The translations under genes were made by a program, and so were the position numbers. Of a stretch of 64,000 nt of DNA, positions 11,438 through 20,137 are shown in pieces. Position 1 is the first letter of the stretch; each line of letters opens with the position of its first letter. Source of the stretch: Candidatus Kapaibacterium sp. (lineage in GTDB: Bacteria > Bacteroidota > Ignavibacteria > Kapaibacteriales > UBA2268); NCBI GenBank assembly GCA_026390695.1, contig JAPLFL010000128.1:172456-236455 (forward strand), read 5' to 3'. The notes under the pieces were generated by a model that saw only the letters and a list, made by a program, of their open reading frames with translations, ran no database searches and was not told where the DNA came from.

Positions 11438-12661
11438 CTACACCGGATTCACCGGCACATCCACCCACACCGCCGCACATGCTGCGCTCTCACGGTACGA
11501 GTTCGCTGCAATCACGTAAAAATAGTAACGCTTGCCGTCAACTGTCAGCTCGGAATACGAATTCGTGCCCACAGTATCAACCAAAGTGTATGTACCAGCC
11601 GCCGCTCCCGTATTGACTATGCTCCGCTCGACTTTATACTCCGTCGCACCAGCAACAGCATCCCAATTCACATTCACAGTCAGCGGCGGCACAGCTCCGG
11701 TCAATCCCAACGCCAATCCGGTCGGCACCGCAAGCGAATCATAATACGTAAATGCCAATTCAGCAGCAAAATCTCCGAATCCACCCGAATTTCGCGCCCT
11801 CACACGATAGTGCTTCGCGGCTCCTGACGCAGGTATATACACAAAGTTCGCCGCCGCATCCGCATAAATCTCCGCCCAGTCCGTTCCGTTATCGCTCGCC
11901 TCGATTTGATAGCTCGTCGCATTCGTAACCGCGTCCCACGAAAAGGTGTTAGTGCCGAAATTATACGCAAAATTCATCGGTGCAGTCAGGCTACCACCGC
12001 CACCGGAAGACGGATAAAGCAAATAAAACTCAATTTTCGCCGGCGAATCCTTAAAATTCAACTTTGATGAGTTACTAATTTTCACCATCGTGTCCCAAAC
12101 TTTGTTAAACGCAACCGCACGCTCCTCCGACCGCGTAAATGTATGCCTCATAAAGTCTTGCTGCGCATTAATTTTGTTCGTTAAATCGGATGAAAGCGTA
12201 TCGAGCAGCGTAATATCGGTCTGAAGGAATCCGGCAGCAATCAAATCGGCTTTATATGTCGTTGAATTTGCATCAAGATAAGAACTTTGGAGCAAATTCG
12301 CCATCTTAGGTGGCGATTTCCGCGCTTTTTCGTAAAGATTGTTGCCAAAAGCCTTCAACTTCACGTCCGAACCCGGCCATGCAATCCCAATATACAGCAA
12401 AAGTTTCTGATAATGCGCCCGCGCTAAGTCCATTTGCTCCTCAACTTCCGCCGTAAACACCGATTGAGAGTTCAAATCGTTTTCATTAGTCGGAATAGCG
12501 TCCGCCGCTTCGATATCAGCAAGGAAATTAGCCGCAAAAGGCGCCGCAAAAGCCGGTGAAGCAGCCGTAAAAAGCGTTTGATCCACCACCAATTCACTCT
12601 GAAACAGGTAAGCCTGCGTCAAACACTCGTCATAAGTCTTGGAAAATTTTTTAGTAATCAT
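11438..12661 (-). CDS. Protein with a helical N-terminal domain and two fibronectin type III domains
   Basis: 407 residues. Residues 1-215 are helical and Ala-rich. Residues about 225-310 and 312-405 are two FN3 repeats, with the W-DA-V-GAT-Y-V pattern twice (FSWDAVTNATSYQIE and VNWDAVAGATEYKVE). There is no signal peptide, unlike most FN3 proteins here, so it is either cytoplasmic or exported by another route. GC content is clearly higher than in the genes on either side, which suggests a separate origin. No operon partner is evident; a 21-bp repeat array lies just upstream. Confidence 0.75.
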   Translation of the reverse strand: MITKKFSKTYDECLTQAYLFQSELVVDQTLFTAASPAFAAPFAANFLADIEAADAIPTNENDLNSQSVFTAEVEEQMDLARAHYQKLLLYIGIAWPGSDVKLKAFGNNLYEKARKSPPKMANLLQSSYLDANSTTYKADLIAAGFLQTDITLLDTLSSDLTNKINAQQDFMRHTFTRSEERAVAFNKVWDTMVKISNSSKLNFKDSPAKIEFYLLYPSSGGGGSLTAPMNFAYNFGTNTFSWDAVTNATSYQIEASDNGTDWAEIYADAAANFVYIPASGAAKHYRVRARNSGGFGDFAAELAFTYYDSLAVPTGLALGLTGAVPPLTVNVNWDAVAGATEYKVERSIVNTGAAAGTYTLVDTVGTNSYSELTVDGKRYYFYVIAANSYRESAACAAVWVDVPVNPV

Positions 12662-12747
12662 AATAAACTCCGTAAATAGTAAAAAATGTAGTAATCATAT
12701 AAAAATAAACGGGTAAAAAAGCGTTAAATAGCTCAAACACAGCCTTA

Positions 12748-12936
12748 GAAACGCCGGAAAAACCTTTGGAAATGGCGGAACAAGCTCGTGAAATGGCGGA
12801 ACGACCAAAAGAAACGACGGAACAAGCTCGTGAAACGCCGGAAAAACCTTTGGAAATGGCGGAACAAGCTCGTGAGAAGGCGGAACGTCCTTTGGAAACG
12901 CCGGAAAGAGCTCGTGAAACGCCGGAATAACCTTCA
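12748..12936. repeat. Tandem array, nine units of 21 bp
   Basis: Nine consecutive 21-base units begin GAAACGCCGGAA or GAAATGGCGGAA and alternate between endings AACCTTTG and CAAGCTCGT. The period keeps frames open on both strands; on the + strand it would read as heptads such as ETPEKPL-EMAEQAR. No start codon with a ribosome site leads into any frame, so I call it a minisatellite rather than a gene. It lies in the upstream region of the FN3 protein. Confidence 0.85.
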
Positions 12937-13027
12937 GAAACATCTTTTTTTGTGTTTCCGGGGGTTGGGGAGGGTTGGATGATAGTTGCAGGTATCATAA
13001 TTTGGTTTATTAATTCTTTAGTATGAT

Positions 13028-15211
13028 TTATAAATCTTGATTTGTACTTTGCTTTTTCATCATCATATTATAATGTCCGATATGTCCAGTTTTATCAAAT
13101 ATTTTCTCAAATACTTTGAGATATTTATCAATCTTATCATCATTTGATTCAATAAATAATGGATCTTCGAAGGTATGTGAATTTTCATGCAGGATTGAAA
13201 TTAGTGAATCATAAATTATCAATTCCTCAGGTTCAAATTCATTTTGTAAATTCATTTTGTAACCACCAAGAATGTTGAAATAGTTTTCAATTATCCTTCT
13301 TAATACATTCAGAATTGTGGTTGACTTACTTCCTGAATTTATATAATCTTTAACTTCTTGCCATAATAATTCATAAGATGTTCTGATGGGATTACAGTCA
13401 AAATCTAATATTCTAGAAATATTCTCATCTTTTTTAATAATTTTGAAGCTACTCTTCTCTTTATTATATTTTTGTGTGACTTTATTATGAAAATAAACAT
13501 TATGTGTTAAAACAAAAACTTGTTTCAAATTCTCTTTCTTATGAACTTCCTCAATGATTCTCTTTATCAAAGTACTTACAATGAATAGAACATTACTATC
13601 TAAACTAGACACCGGATCATCGAAAACAACTATTTTATTAACAGTTATATCTTCATTAGTAAAGCTACCATTGATAAGATAATAGAAATAAAGAAAGGAA
13701 ATAAAATTTGTTTCACCTTCACTTAAAGTATCTTTTGCTTCTTCACCATTTTCTCTTATGATTTTATAAAAGCCTTTTTTTTCAGATTCTGATAATTTGA
13801 AATTAGTAAAATCAAATCCTTTTAATAATTTATTTATCGCATTCAATGATGGAATAATACTTGTAATTTGATTTTCTAATTCATTGATTTCTGACTTTAA
13901 AATCAATATCTTTTTTTCATTTTCACTTAATGTTCTACTAACACCATCAATCGTTTTTTGAAATTCAATATCATTTTTTGAATATTCTTCAAAATTCTTT
14001 CTATTTATTTCAGCAATTAAACGCCATACTTCAGAGATTAATTTGCTTTCTTCCTTTTTTCGATTAACAACTTTGTAATTATGCCCTCTGATCTTTTCTT
14101 TCGTCACATCAATAGAGTTTTTTATCGTGGTAAGATGAAGTTTAATTGATTCGATATTAATTACTAAACTTGGTTCATTAACCTTATTGTCAATTAATAA
14201 TTTATTACGCTCAAATATTGATTGAATTAATTCAAATTCGGTTTTCATCAATTGAGTATCGAGATATTGATTATTAGAAATTACTATTGCATTGATATGA
14301 TTAAGTAGCTTTGTCATAAAATCAAAATAATCTTTTCTAAATTCTGATACTTGATTTAATTGTCTTTGATAAGTTTCGTCAAAGTATTCTTCTATGTGTT
14401 GTTTAAAATCTTCTTGCAAGGGTCGTTGACAAAATGGACACAAATTATTATTCTCGTTAATGTAAGGAAGTCCTTTTTTTACCCAATCACTATTGTTCAA
14501 TTTTGAAATTAATCCAGCTATAGGAATATCTTCTTTTCCGATTATCTTCGTTACTAAAATTGTATTTTTTTCATAAGAATCAATTGAATCAACATTGATA
14601 TTAGTAATATCCTGAACCATTTCAATATTTTTATTAAAAACAATATCTGCTTCTTTTTTTAATTGATCAAGCTCTTTTAAGGTTTTTGAATTGGAATTTT
14701 CGAGCTTACACTTTTCTTTAAATTTCTGCTTGGAATTTCTAAATCCCTCAAAAGCATTTTGAAAATATCCATCATGGTCGATTTTTAGCTTCCAACACGA
14801 TTCTTCAAATTTGGTTTCATCCGATTTCTTCTTATTAGTAAATTTTTCAATAATTTGATTATTCACAATGATTTGTTCATTAATAGCTGCGATTTCTTTT
14901 GATTTCCCATCTATATCTTTGATAATAGTGTCGTTTTCTTCGCCTAACGTGAAAATTCCTTTTAGGTCTTTGTCCACAGTATAATTCTTACTAATAAAAT
15001 CTTTATTATACACAAGCGCTTTAATAGCAATATTATTCTTCCAAGTAATACTGCTTTCTGGATAATATTCATTATTAGCGATGATTCTGGATACGGAAGT
15101 TTTTCCACTTCCATTTGCCCCATAAATGAAATTGGTTTCTTTTAAATTATTTAATATTGCACCATCATTGTTAAATGAAGCTACATCTTTAATTTGAATA
15201 CTCTCAATCAT
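13028..15211 (-). CDS. rloC: RloC-like anticodon nuclease (AAA_13 ATPase with zinc hook)
   Basis: 727 residues, close to the size of known RloC proteins. ABC/SMC-type ATPase halves flank a long coiled coil: Walker A GANGSGKT (31-38), signature LSEGE (496-500), Walker B KIVVFDDP (526-533) and H-loop H570. A zinc-hook CPFC (258-261) sits between the coiled-coil arms. The C-terminal domain carries the PrrC/RloC nuclease pattern: R638-x3-E642 and, 33 residues on, H675, the same spacing as the R-E-H triad in PrrC. RloC cuts tRNA anticodons upon DNA damage or phage attack, causing abortive infection. The start has GAGGTAG directly upstream. No restriction-modification genes adjoin it. Confidence 0.88.
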   Translation of the reverse strand: MIESIQIKDVASFNNDGAILNNLKETNFIYGANGSGKTSVSRIIANNEYYPESSITWKNNIAIKALVYNKDFISKNYTVDKDLKGIFTLGEENDTIIKDIDGKSKEIAAINEQIIVNNQIIEKFTNKKKSDETKFEESCWKLKIDHDGYFQNAFEGFRNSKQKFKEKCKLENSNSKTLKELDQLKKEADIVFNKNIEMVQDITNINVDSIDSYEKNTILVTKIIGKEDIPIAGLISKLNNSDWVKKGLPYINENNNLCPFCQRPLQEDFKQHIEEYFDETYQRQLNQVSEFRKDYFDFMTKLLNHINAIVISNNQYLDTQLMKTEFELIQSIFERNKLLIDNKVNEPSLVINIESIKLHLTTIKNSIDVTKEKIRGHNYKVVNRKKEESKLISEVWRLIAEINRKNFEEYSKNDIEFQKTIDGVSRTLSENEKKILILKSEINELENQITSIIPSLNAINKLLKGFDFTNFKLSESEKKGFYKIIRENGEEAKDTLSEGETNFISFLYFYYLINGSFTNEDITVNKIVVFDDPVSSLDSNVLFIVSTLIKRIIEEVHKKENLKQVFVLTHNVYFHNKVTQKYNKEKSSFKIIKKDENISRILDFDCNPIRTSYELLWQEVKDYINSGSKSTTILNVLRRIIENYFNILGGYKMNLQNEFEPEELIIYDSLISILHENSHTFEDPLFIESNDDKIDKYLKVFEKIFDKTGHIGHYNMMMKKQSTNQDL

Positions 15212-15265
15212 ATCTACCTCATAAGTTAGTTATTTAATATAAATTATATTTATCACTTAAAATCT

Positions 15266-15618
15266 ATGTACGCCACCGCCACGCCATCCTCAGCTTGTGT
15301 CTATTTTCTCATTCCCTGTCATTTTCTCCCGCTCAAAATAAGTGATTGTCATTCTTCCTGTGTCCGTCCCACAAAAGATTTCCGTCCGTCGCATCTTTGT
15401 GCTGTTCCGCCGCCCCCGCGCCTTCCTCAGCTCGTATCTATTTTTTCATTTCCTGCCATTTTCTCCCTCTCGAAATAATTGTTTGTCATTCTTTCTGCGT
15501 CCGACTGCGTCCCTCCCACAAAAGATTTCCGTCCGACGCATCTTCATGCTGTTCCGCCGCCGCAGCGCCTTCCTCAGCTTGTATCTATTTTCTCCCTCTC
15601 AAAATAAGTGCAATTTAA
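15266..15618. repeat. Tandem array of a repeat of about 150 bp (about 2.3 units)
   Basis: A unit containing ATTTCCGTCCG(T/A)CGCATCTT, CTGTTCCGCCGCC, CTTCCTCAGCT, GTATCTATTTT and CATTTTCTCCC recurs at about 15290 (partial), 15367 and 15518. Another copy lies at 18952-19105. GC is higher than in the surroundings. All three + strand frames are open in part, an effect of the repeat and not evidence of a gene. Confidence 0.85.
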
Positions 15619-15630
15619 CATAAATTCATT

Positions 15631-18015
15631 TTACTTAATGACGGATACTGGTATCGGTTCTAATTTTCCTCTATAATTTATTATTATAAAATATGTTCCT
15701 GCTTGAACCGATGAGCAATCCCATTGTAAATCACAAGAATATTGCTGACAATTACTTATTGTGATATTTAACTTTCCTTCAATTTTATCACCTTTTATAT
15801 CATATATATTTATATCCGCTTGTGAAATATCAAACTGATCTCCCCAATATAGTTTTGCTTTTATAATCGAACTTGAAGGAATCGGATAAGGTGGACTTGC
15901 AAAAAATTTGCCAGTATATACTTCAATTAGCTGATCATCGACTTTTTTGGTTTTTGTTTTTAAAGATAATTTATAATAATTGATTGTTCGTAAACTATCT
16001 TTTAGGGAAGCAATTGCAGTTTCTCCTTTGAAGAGCAATGAAAAGAAATTTGGTGTGCCATAATCCCAAGATGAATTTTGCCATTTAGTTAAATCATTCT
16101 TTTCAATGTTCTCAAGTAATAAATTTGTTCCTACAATATAAAATTTATCACTCAGATTCATAATTTGAAGATAAGTAAAAGTCTTCGAATCTTCAGAATA
16201 TAAGGTATCAATTTGATTTGATTTCATATTAATAAGAAAAATCTTGTTTGGATTAATTGAGACAATGAAAATTGAATCTTTATTATATTCATATACTTGC
16301 TTAATTTGTAGCTTTTTATTGATTGAATTAATTTGTTTCCATGTTTGTCCGCTATCAATCGTTTCCCTTACTTCAAAAAAGTTTAAATCAGGATATTTTT
16401 TGGAAGACATATAGTCAAACATATAAAAATGTTCAAGATTATTTGCAGATATATGATGGGTAAAGATTGAAGTATCGGTTTTAATCAAGTTAATATTAAA
16501 ATTGTTGAAGTCCATTAAATAAATTCTGCTGGAATCTTTGTAATTTTGGGAGAATATTAATTTATCTGCAACACGAGTTATATCGCTATAATCAGGTGCA
16601 GACATTATTTGCAGAAAGTTTTTATTAGATATGAAGTTAAATGTTTTTCCGGAATCCAAAGTAAATCCAATATTGTTTTTATTGTTATCAATAGATTTTG
16701 CACCAGTGAATATTCCTTTGCCATTGCTATCACAATAAAATGTTGTTGGATTGGTGAATGTGTATAAATAGGATAGACTATCTGTTAACTTTGGTAATTT
16801 AAAAGATGTTCCTCCATTTGTGGTAAAATAGATATCATTTGTAAGAGGATTTATACAATAAAAATTCGAATCATTGATAAATTGTTTGGCAGGGCTATTT
16901 GAATAATGAGAAACCAATTCCCAAGTCTTTCCGAAATCTCTTGATTGAATAATAGTTTTATTTTTTCCAAACCAGATAATTAGAGAATCATCAAAAAAGT
17001 TGAAATTACTGCAACTTGCGGATAAATTATCATATCCGAAACTATTCTTTCCCGAATAATAGTTATTAAGGAATTTAGAGTTATAGTATTGAAGAGTATC
17101 ATTCACCTCATCATACTTTAGTATTCCAAGATTATAAGTCCAACAATTCTGCCATTTAATAGCTGGGTTATTTTTTCTGTAAGCAATATAAAGATTATCA
17201 TTATGTACATATAAAGAATTTAAAAATAAATCTCCAAAATCCGATACCGGCTTTAATGTGTCTTTTAGCAGGTAATTCCAATTTTCAAAGTTTGAATCAC
17301 AAGTATAAGGGTAACCCGATAAATTGAAAATATTTTGTCCTTTATATTTAAGAATTGCTGTTAGTTCAAAGGATTTATATTGAATTTTATTTGTATCAAT
17401 GTATTTTGAGAATTCAATTTGTCCTATTTTATTAAGATTTTCAGATAAAATAATAATCTCACCATTAGATGTAGTCTTAGTTTGTGTAACAGCCACAACA
17501 AGTTTATTATCAAAAAATCGCATATAATTATACCTTTGCGAACCGAAAATAAAAGTCTTATTAATCAAAGTATCGGAATAAGTATATTTTAAGTTAATAT
17601 CTTTATCAAATGCCAAAATCTTATTTATGCTCCTAACGTAAAGAAATTTATCGCTAAGTGTTAAATAGATAAACTTATCACCGCTATCCAAATGAAAAGG
17701 ATATTGAATCCATGATATACCATTGTCAATTGATTTTATAATATACCCTTTATCAATTATTCCCCAAATCGTATCTCCCTGGTTCAGTAATAGAGGGATA
17801 TTAGCATTTAGATCAATTGAATATTGCTCCCATGTAATTCCTTTGTTTGTTGTCATCAAATAATTTCCATTGTTTGAATAAGCAATTATATTCTTACCTG
17901 ATGAAATTAATCCATTGAAATCCATTCCGAGTGGTTTAATTTCAAAATCGGAAGAAGATGCACGAATTGATAAAAATAGAATGAACGCAATCACTGCATT
18001 AATAAGACTTTTCAT
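15631..18015 (-). CDS. T9SS-exported protein with Asp-box (BNR-like) repeats, cassette copy 1
   Basis: I use the ATG at 18015, which begins a signal peptide (MKSLINAVIAFILFLSIRAS); an earlier in-frame ATG at 18099 lies inside the upstream gene. The protein has 794 residues. Asp-box-like motifs recur (NKGITW, DNGISW, DFGKTW, NGGTSF, DSGKTF, DSGQTW), as in sialidase/Vps10-like beta-propellers. The last 75 residues form a T9SS type A sorting domain (INIYDIKG, LQWDCSSV, GTYFIIINYRG), so it is probably secreted or surface-anchored. It lies 65 bases after the Cys-rich gene on the same strand. A full paralogue of the pair is at 57729-60758. The substrate or ligand is unknown. Confidence 0.85.
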   Translation of the reverse strand: MKSLINAVIAFILFLSIRASSSDFEIKPLGMDFNGLISSGKNIIAYSNNGNYLMTTNKGITWEQYSIDLNANIPLLLNQGDTIWGIIDKGYIIKSIDNGISWIQYPFHLDSGDKFIYLTLSDKFLYVRSINKILAFDKDINLKYTYSDTLINKTFIFGSQRYNYMRFFDNKLVVAVTQTKTTSNGEIIILSENLNKIGQIEFSKYIDTNKIQYKSFELTAILKYKGQNIFNLSGYPYTCDSNFENWNYLLKDTLKPVSDFGDLFLNSLYVHNDNLYIAYRKNNPAIKWQNCWTYNLGILKYDEVNDTLQYYNSKFLNNYYSGKNSFGYDNLSASCSNFNFFDDSLIIWFGKNKTIIQSRDFGKTWELVSHYSNSPAKQFINDSNFYCINPLTNDIYFTTNGGTSFKLPKLTDSLSYLYTFTNPTTFYCDSNGKGIFTGAKSIDNNKNNIGFTLDSGKTFNFISNKNFLQIMSAPDYSDITRVADKLIFSQNYKDSSRIYLMDFNNFNINLIKTDTSIFTHHISANNLEHFYMFDYMSSKKYPDLNFFEVRETIDSGQTWKQINSINKKLQIKQVYEYNKDSIFIVSINPNKIFLINMKSNQIDTLYSEDSKTFTYLQIMNLSDKFYIVGTNLLLENIEKNDLTKWQNSSWDYGTPNFFSLLFKGETAIASLKDSLRTINYYKLSLKTKTKKVDDQLIEVYTGKFFASPPYPIPSSSIIKAKLYWGDQFDISQADINIYDIKGDKIEGKLNITISNCQQYSCDLQWDCSSVQAGTYFIIINYRGKLEPIPVSVIK

Positions 18016-18080
18016 TTTACATACTTTCAAAATTAATTGTATATATAAAGGGGAGTGCTTTTCTCCCCTTCCATTAATTA

Positions 18081-18665
18081 CTATTTTAGTTGATCGCATT
18101 CAGTCGCAATATGGAAACATGTTCCATTTTGGGGTGGTGGATCAGACCATGGATTTGTTTTACATTCGTAACTTGGTGTTCCCTCTTGGGTGACGGTTCT
18201 ACTTAATTGCGTTAAATGATTCCCATCCCAACATAGAACTTCACAGGTTACACACCTTGCATCTCCACATGGGACTAACTTTGTACTATTTATCCATGTC
18301 CAACATTGTGGATAATCAAAATAAATAACTGAGCCAGAAGTCCCAAATTCATCGCATGGTTGCCATGTGCCACTACATATATCAGGGTAATTATTCCTTA
18401 AAAAATCCGATATAAAAGTTAGGTATAGCCCTAAATCGGGATTATCAGAGCATGGATCGAATAATCCAACTAATGAAAAAGTCGAACTTGGATGTGTTGG
18501 ACTTCCACAATCAATGCAAACTATTGCTGCTGCATCATTGCAGTTTGGGTCTGGTATTGGAACCGATATTTGAATGGTTCCTGGAGGGCAGTCTGTTGCA
18601 TATATAGTACGTGAATTGAATATCAAAGATATTAAAGCAACCAATAAAAATATTAATTTCTTCAT
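18081..18665 (-). CDS. Secreted Cys-rich protein, cassette copy 1
   Basis: 194 residues with a clear signal peptide (LIFLLVALISLIF) followed by ATDCPPGTIQ. The mature part has about 15 cysteines, arranged as in its paralogue at 57729-58313 (VCIDCG, CSGTWQPCD, GTCFHI), and no recognised domain. The cysteine content suggests a disulfide-stabilised exported protein. AAGGAA precedes the ATG. A 12-bp hairpin sits about 90 bases upstream in the leader, as in the other copy. It is probably co-transcribed with the downstream T9SS protein, perhaps as its partner. Confidence 0.8.
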   Translation of the reverse strand: MKKLIFLLVALISLIFNSRTIYATDCPPGTIQISVPIPDPNCNDAAAIVCIDCGSPTHPSSTFSLVGLFDPCSDNPDLGLYLTFISDFLRNNYPDICSGTWQPCDEFGTSGSVIYFDYPQCWTWINSTKLVPCGDARCVTCEVLCWDGNHLTQLSRTVTQEGTPSYECKTNPWSDPPPQNGTCFHIATECDQLK

Positions 18666-18756
18666 TGTTTTTCCTTATAAAATATTTTACATATTTTTGC
18701 TTGGGATCTTTTGGGGAAATGTTTTTATTTGATTGATCCCCTTCAGTCCTTAAGCG

Positions 18757-18786
18757 AGCCCTTTGCGATACCTTCGCAATAGGGCT
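18757..18786 (-). promoter_or_regulatory. Leader hairpin upstream of cassette copy 1
   Basis: On the - strand, AGCCCTATTGCGA pairs with TCGCAAAGGGCT (one bulged base) around the loop AGGTA. It is preceded by AAAAATAAA and lies 92 bases before the ATG of the Cys-rich gene. Copy 2 has a similar hairpin, also preceded by AAAATAAA, 87 bases before its ATG. Read on the + strand, the hairpin is followed by TTATTTTT and could serve as a terminator, but no + strand gene precedes it. Confidence 0.5.
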
Positions 18787-18951
18787 TTATTTTTAGCTTT
18801 TTTAAGCAGTGCCACTCTGCTTCCTTACGATTACTGCAAATTTTTATTATTTATTATAAACGTATTGTTCAAAAAATTATTATTTTGAACTTTTATCTTA
18901 CAATCCATTTTACCCTCCTTTCCTTGATTAATTAATAAATCGTTTATTATA

Positions 18952-19105
18952 TTTCCCCACAATAGATTTCCGTCCGCCGCATCTTCATGCTGTTCCGCCG
19001 CCGCCGCGCCTTCCTCAGCTTGTATCTATTTTCTCATTCCCTGCCATTTTCTCCCTCTCAAAATATATGATTGACATTCTTCCTGTGTCCAGCCTTGTCC
19101 CACAT
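18952..19105. repeat. Dispersed copy of the 150-bp repeat
   Basis: It matches the array at 15266-15618 over ATTTCCGTCCGCCGCATCTT, CTGTTCCGCCGCCG, CTTCCTCAGCTTGTATCTAT and the CATTCTTCCTGTGTCC end. With that array it brackets the two-gene cassette 15631-18665, in direct orientation. Confidence 0.85.
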
Positions 19106-19449
19106 AATTCAATAGTAATACACCTCGCATCCTACTTTCTACCTTTCTACCCTCTACTCTTCTACCTTCTATAACCCTGACTCTCAGAATAAGTGATGAT
19201 CGTGCTTTCAGACAAAGCCACAGCCCCTCCACAGCAATCTGCCGCTATCTCAACCCTATACCTTATTTCTTGCAGTACCATATTAAATAAATTAATCTAA
19301 CTGATTTTACAAACTTAATAATAATTTTTCAAATGATTGCAAACTAAAAAAAGTTTTTAACTACATTAGAAAAAAATGTGTACAAACTTGCTTAAAAAAA
19401 CCATCCAGTCCGATTTCTAAGTTATTTCTAACGAATCAGTTCTTATTTC
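19106..19449. other. Gene-free stretch
   Basis: It begins with a pyrimidine-rich run (CTTTCTACCCTCTACTCTTC at about 19143) like one near 47.9 kb, then becomes AT-rich. I see no supported gene. Confidence 0.4.
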
Positions 19450-19484
19450 AATTCATCCGACGACACCAAGTCATCGGATGAATT
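19450..19484 (-). terminator. Hairpin after the 125-residue gene
   Basis: An 11-base stem AATTCATCCGA / TCGGATGAATT lies about ten bases beyond the stop codon of the gene at 19495. There is no strong T-run. The same stem recurs at 20041-20076 after the next gene upstream. Confidence 0.5.
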
Positions 19485-19494
19485 ATAATCAATC

Positions 19495-19872
19495 TCAGCA
19501 GGGGTCTTCGCCAATCAGTTGCCCTGTACTCGACTCCATGTCAATTACAATTTGATCATAAGCCTGCACCGGATATTTCTTAACTCCGATTGTACTCCAA
19601 TTCACAACTGCTTGCTTACAGGTCGAGCAGTTATTCCTGATTCCCACTCTGCCAACTCCGGCAGCAAAAAAGCTCAGGCAAGCCAGTCCCATCTCAGGTG
19701 ATGGTTTGGACGCCACTAATTGCCCATCTTGAATAGAATAGTAACTTTCATTCCCGCAGGACGTTCCCAAAGAATCCCAAGAACCGTCATTACAGCGGTA
19801 TTCCCAACCATTCATACAAACGACCGAACCTTCTGAATAGGTTTTGCCGTCATAAACACATGAATTTCCCAT
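19495..19872 (-). CDS. Small Cys-rich protein, DUF1496-like N-terminus
   Basis: 125 residues. The first 40 residues (CVYDGKTYSEGSVVCMNG, then YRCNDGSWDSLGTSC) resemble the small Cys-containing domain of DUF1496-type proteins, with the YSxG and DGSW patterns. The rest is an Ala/Cys-containing domain with CSTCKQ and ends in EDPC. There is no signal peptide, which is odd for so Cys-rich a protein. AGGAG lies ten bases before the start. It may form a series with the similar signal-less Cys-rich gene upstream (20138), with which it shares a hairpin-type 3' end. Confidence 0.6.
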   Translation of the reverse strand: MGNSCVYDGKTYSEGSVVCMNGWEYRCNDGSWDSLGTSCGNESYYSIQDGQLVASKPSPEMGLACLSFFAAGVGRVGIRNNCSTCKQAVVNWSTIGVKKYPVQAYDQIVIDMESSTGQLIGEDPC

Positions 19873-20040
19873 AAAAAACTCCTAATTATTGATTAATAAA
19901 AAATGTACAATTTACTATTTCTGTCTATTGCACTGCAAAATATTCTATTATATAACTTAACTTTTAATTTCATTTACCATAGTCAATTTCAAGCTTAATC
20001 TATCTATAATAATATCAATATACTATACAATCTTGAGATT

Positions 20041-20076
20041 TTATTCATCCGATACCCCATGGCATCGGATGAATAA
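20041..20076 (-). terminator. Hairpin after the 176-residue gene
   Basis: A 13-base stem TTATTCATCCGAT / ATCGGATGAATAA with an inner ATGCCATGGGGT-type loop, about 60 bases past the stop of the gene at 20138. It is the same stem sequence as the hairpin at 19450-19484. Confidence 0.5.
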
Positions 20077-20137
20077 AAAAATTCTACCGAATTACTGATG
20101 GTTAACATTAATTTTCCCATTTGATGATCAAACTCAT

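Noticed and set aside
12651..12998. Open frame of 115 residues with GVSRACSAISKGF-type repeats on the - strand
   Set aside because: The frame is open because of the 21-base period. Several frames are open at once, and it overlaps the start of the FN3 gene.
15266..15623. Three overlapping + strand open frames of 70-93 codons
   Set aside because: They lie entirely in the 150-bp repeat array, have no ribosome sites, and all three frames are open.
18016..18099. 28-codon N-terminal extension of the copy 1 T9SS protein
   Set aside because: It overlaps the upstream gene and precedes a proper signal peptide; copy 2 starts at the equivalent of 18015.
18757..18800. Plus-strand intrinsic terminator reading of the copy 1 leader hairpin
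   Set aside because: It has a T-rich tail on the + strand, but no + strand gene precedes it within several kilobases. The leader role on the - strand is favoured, with low certainty.
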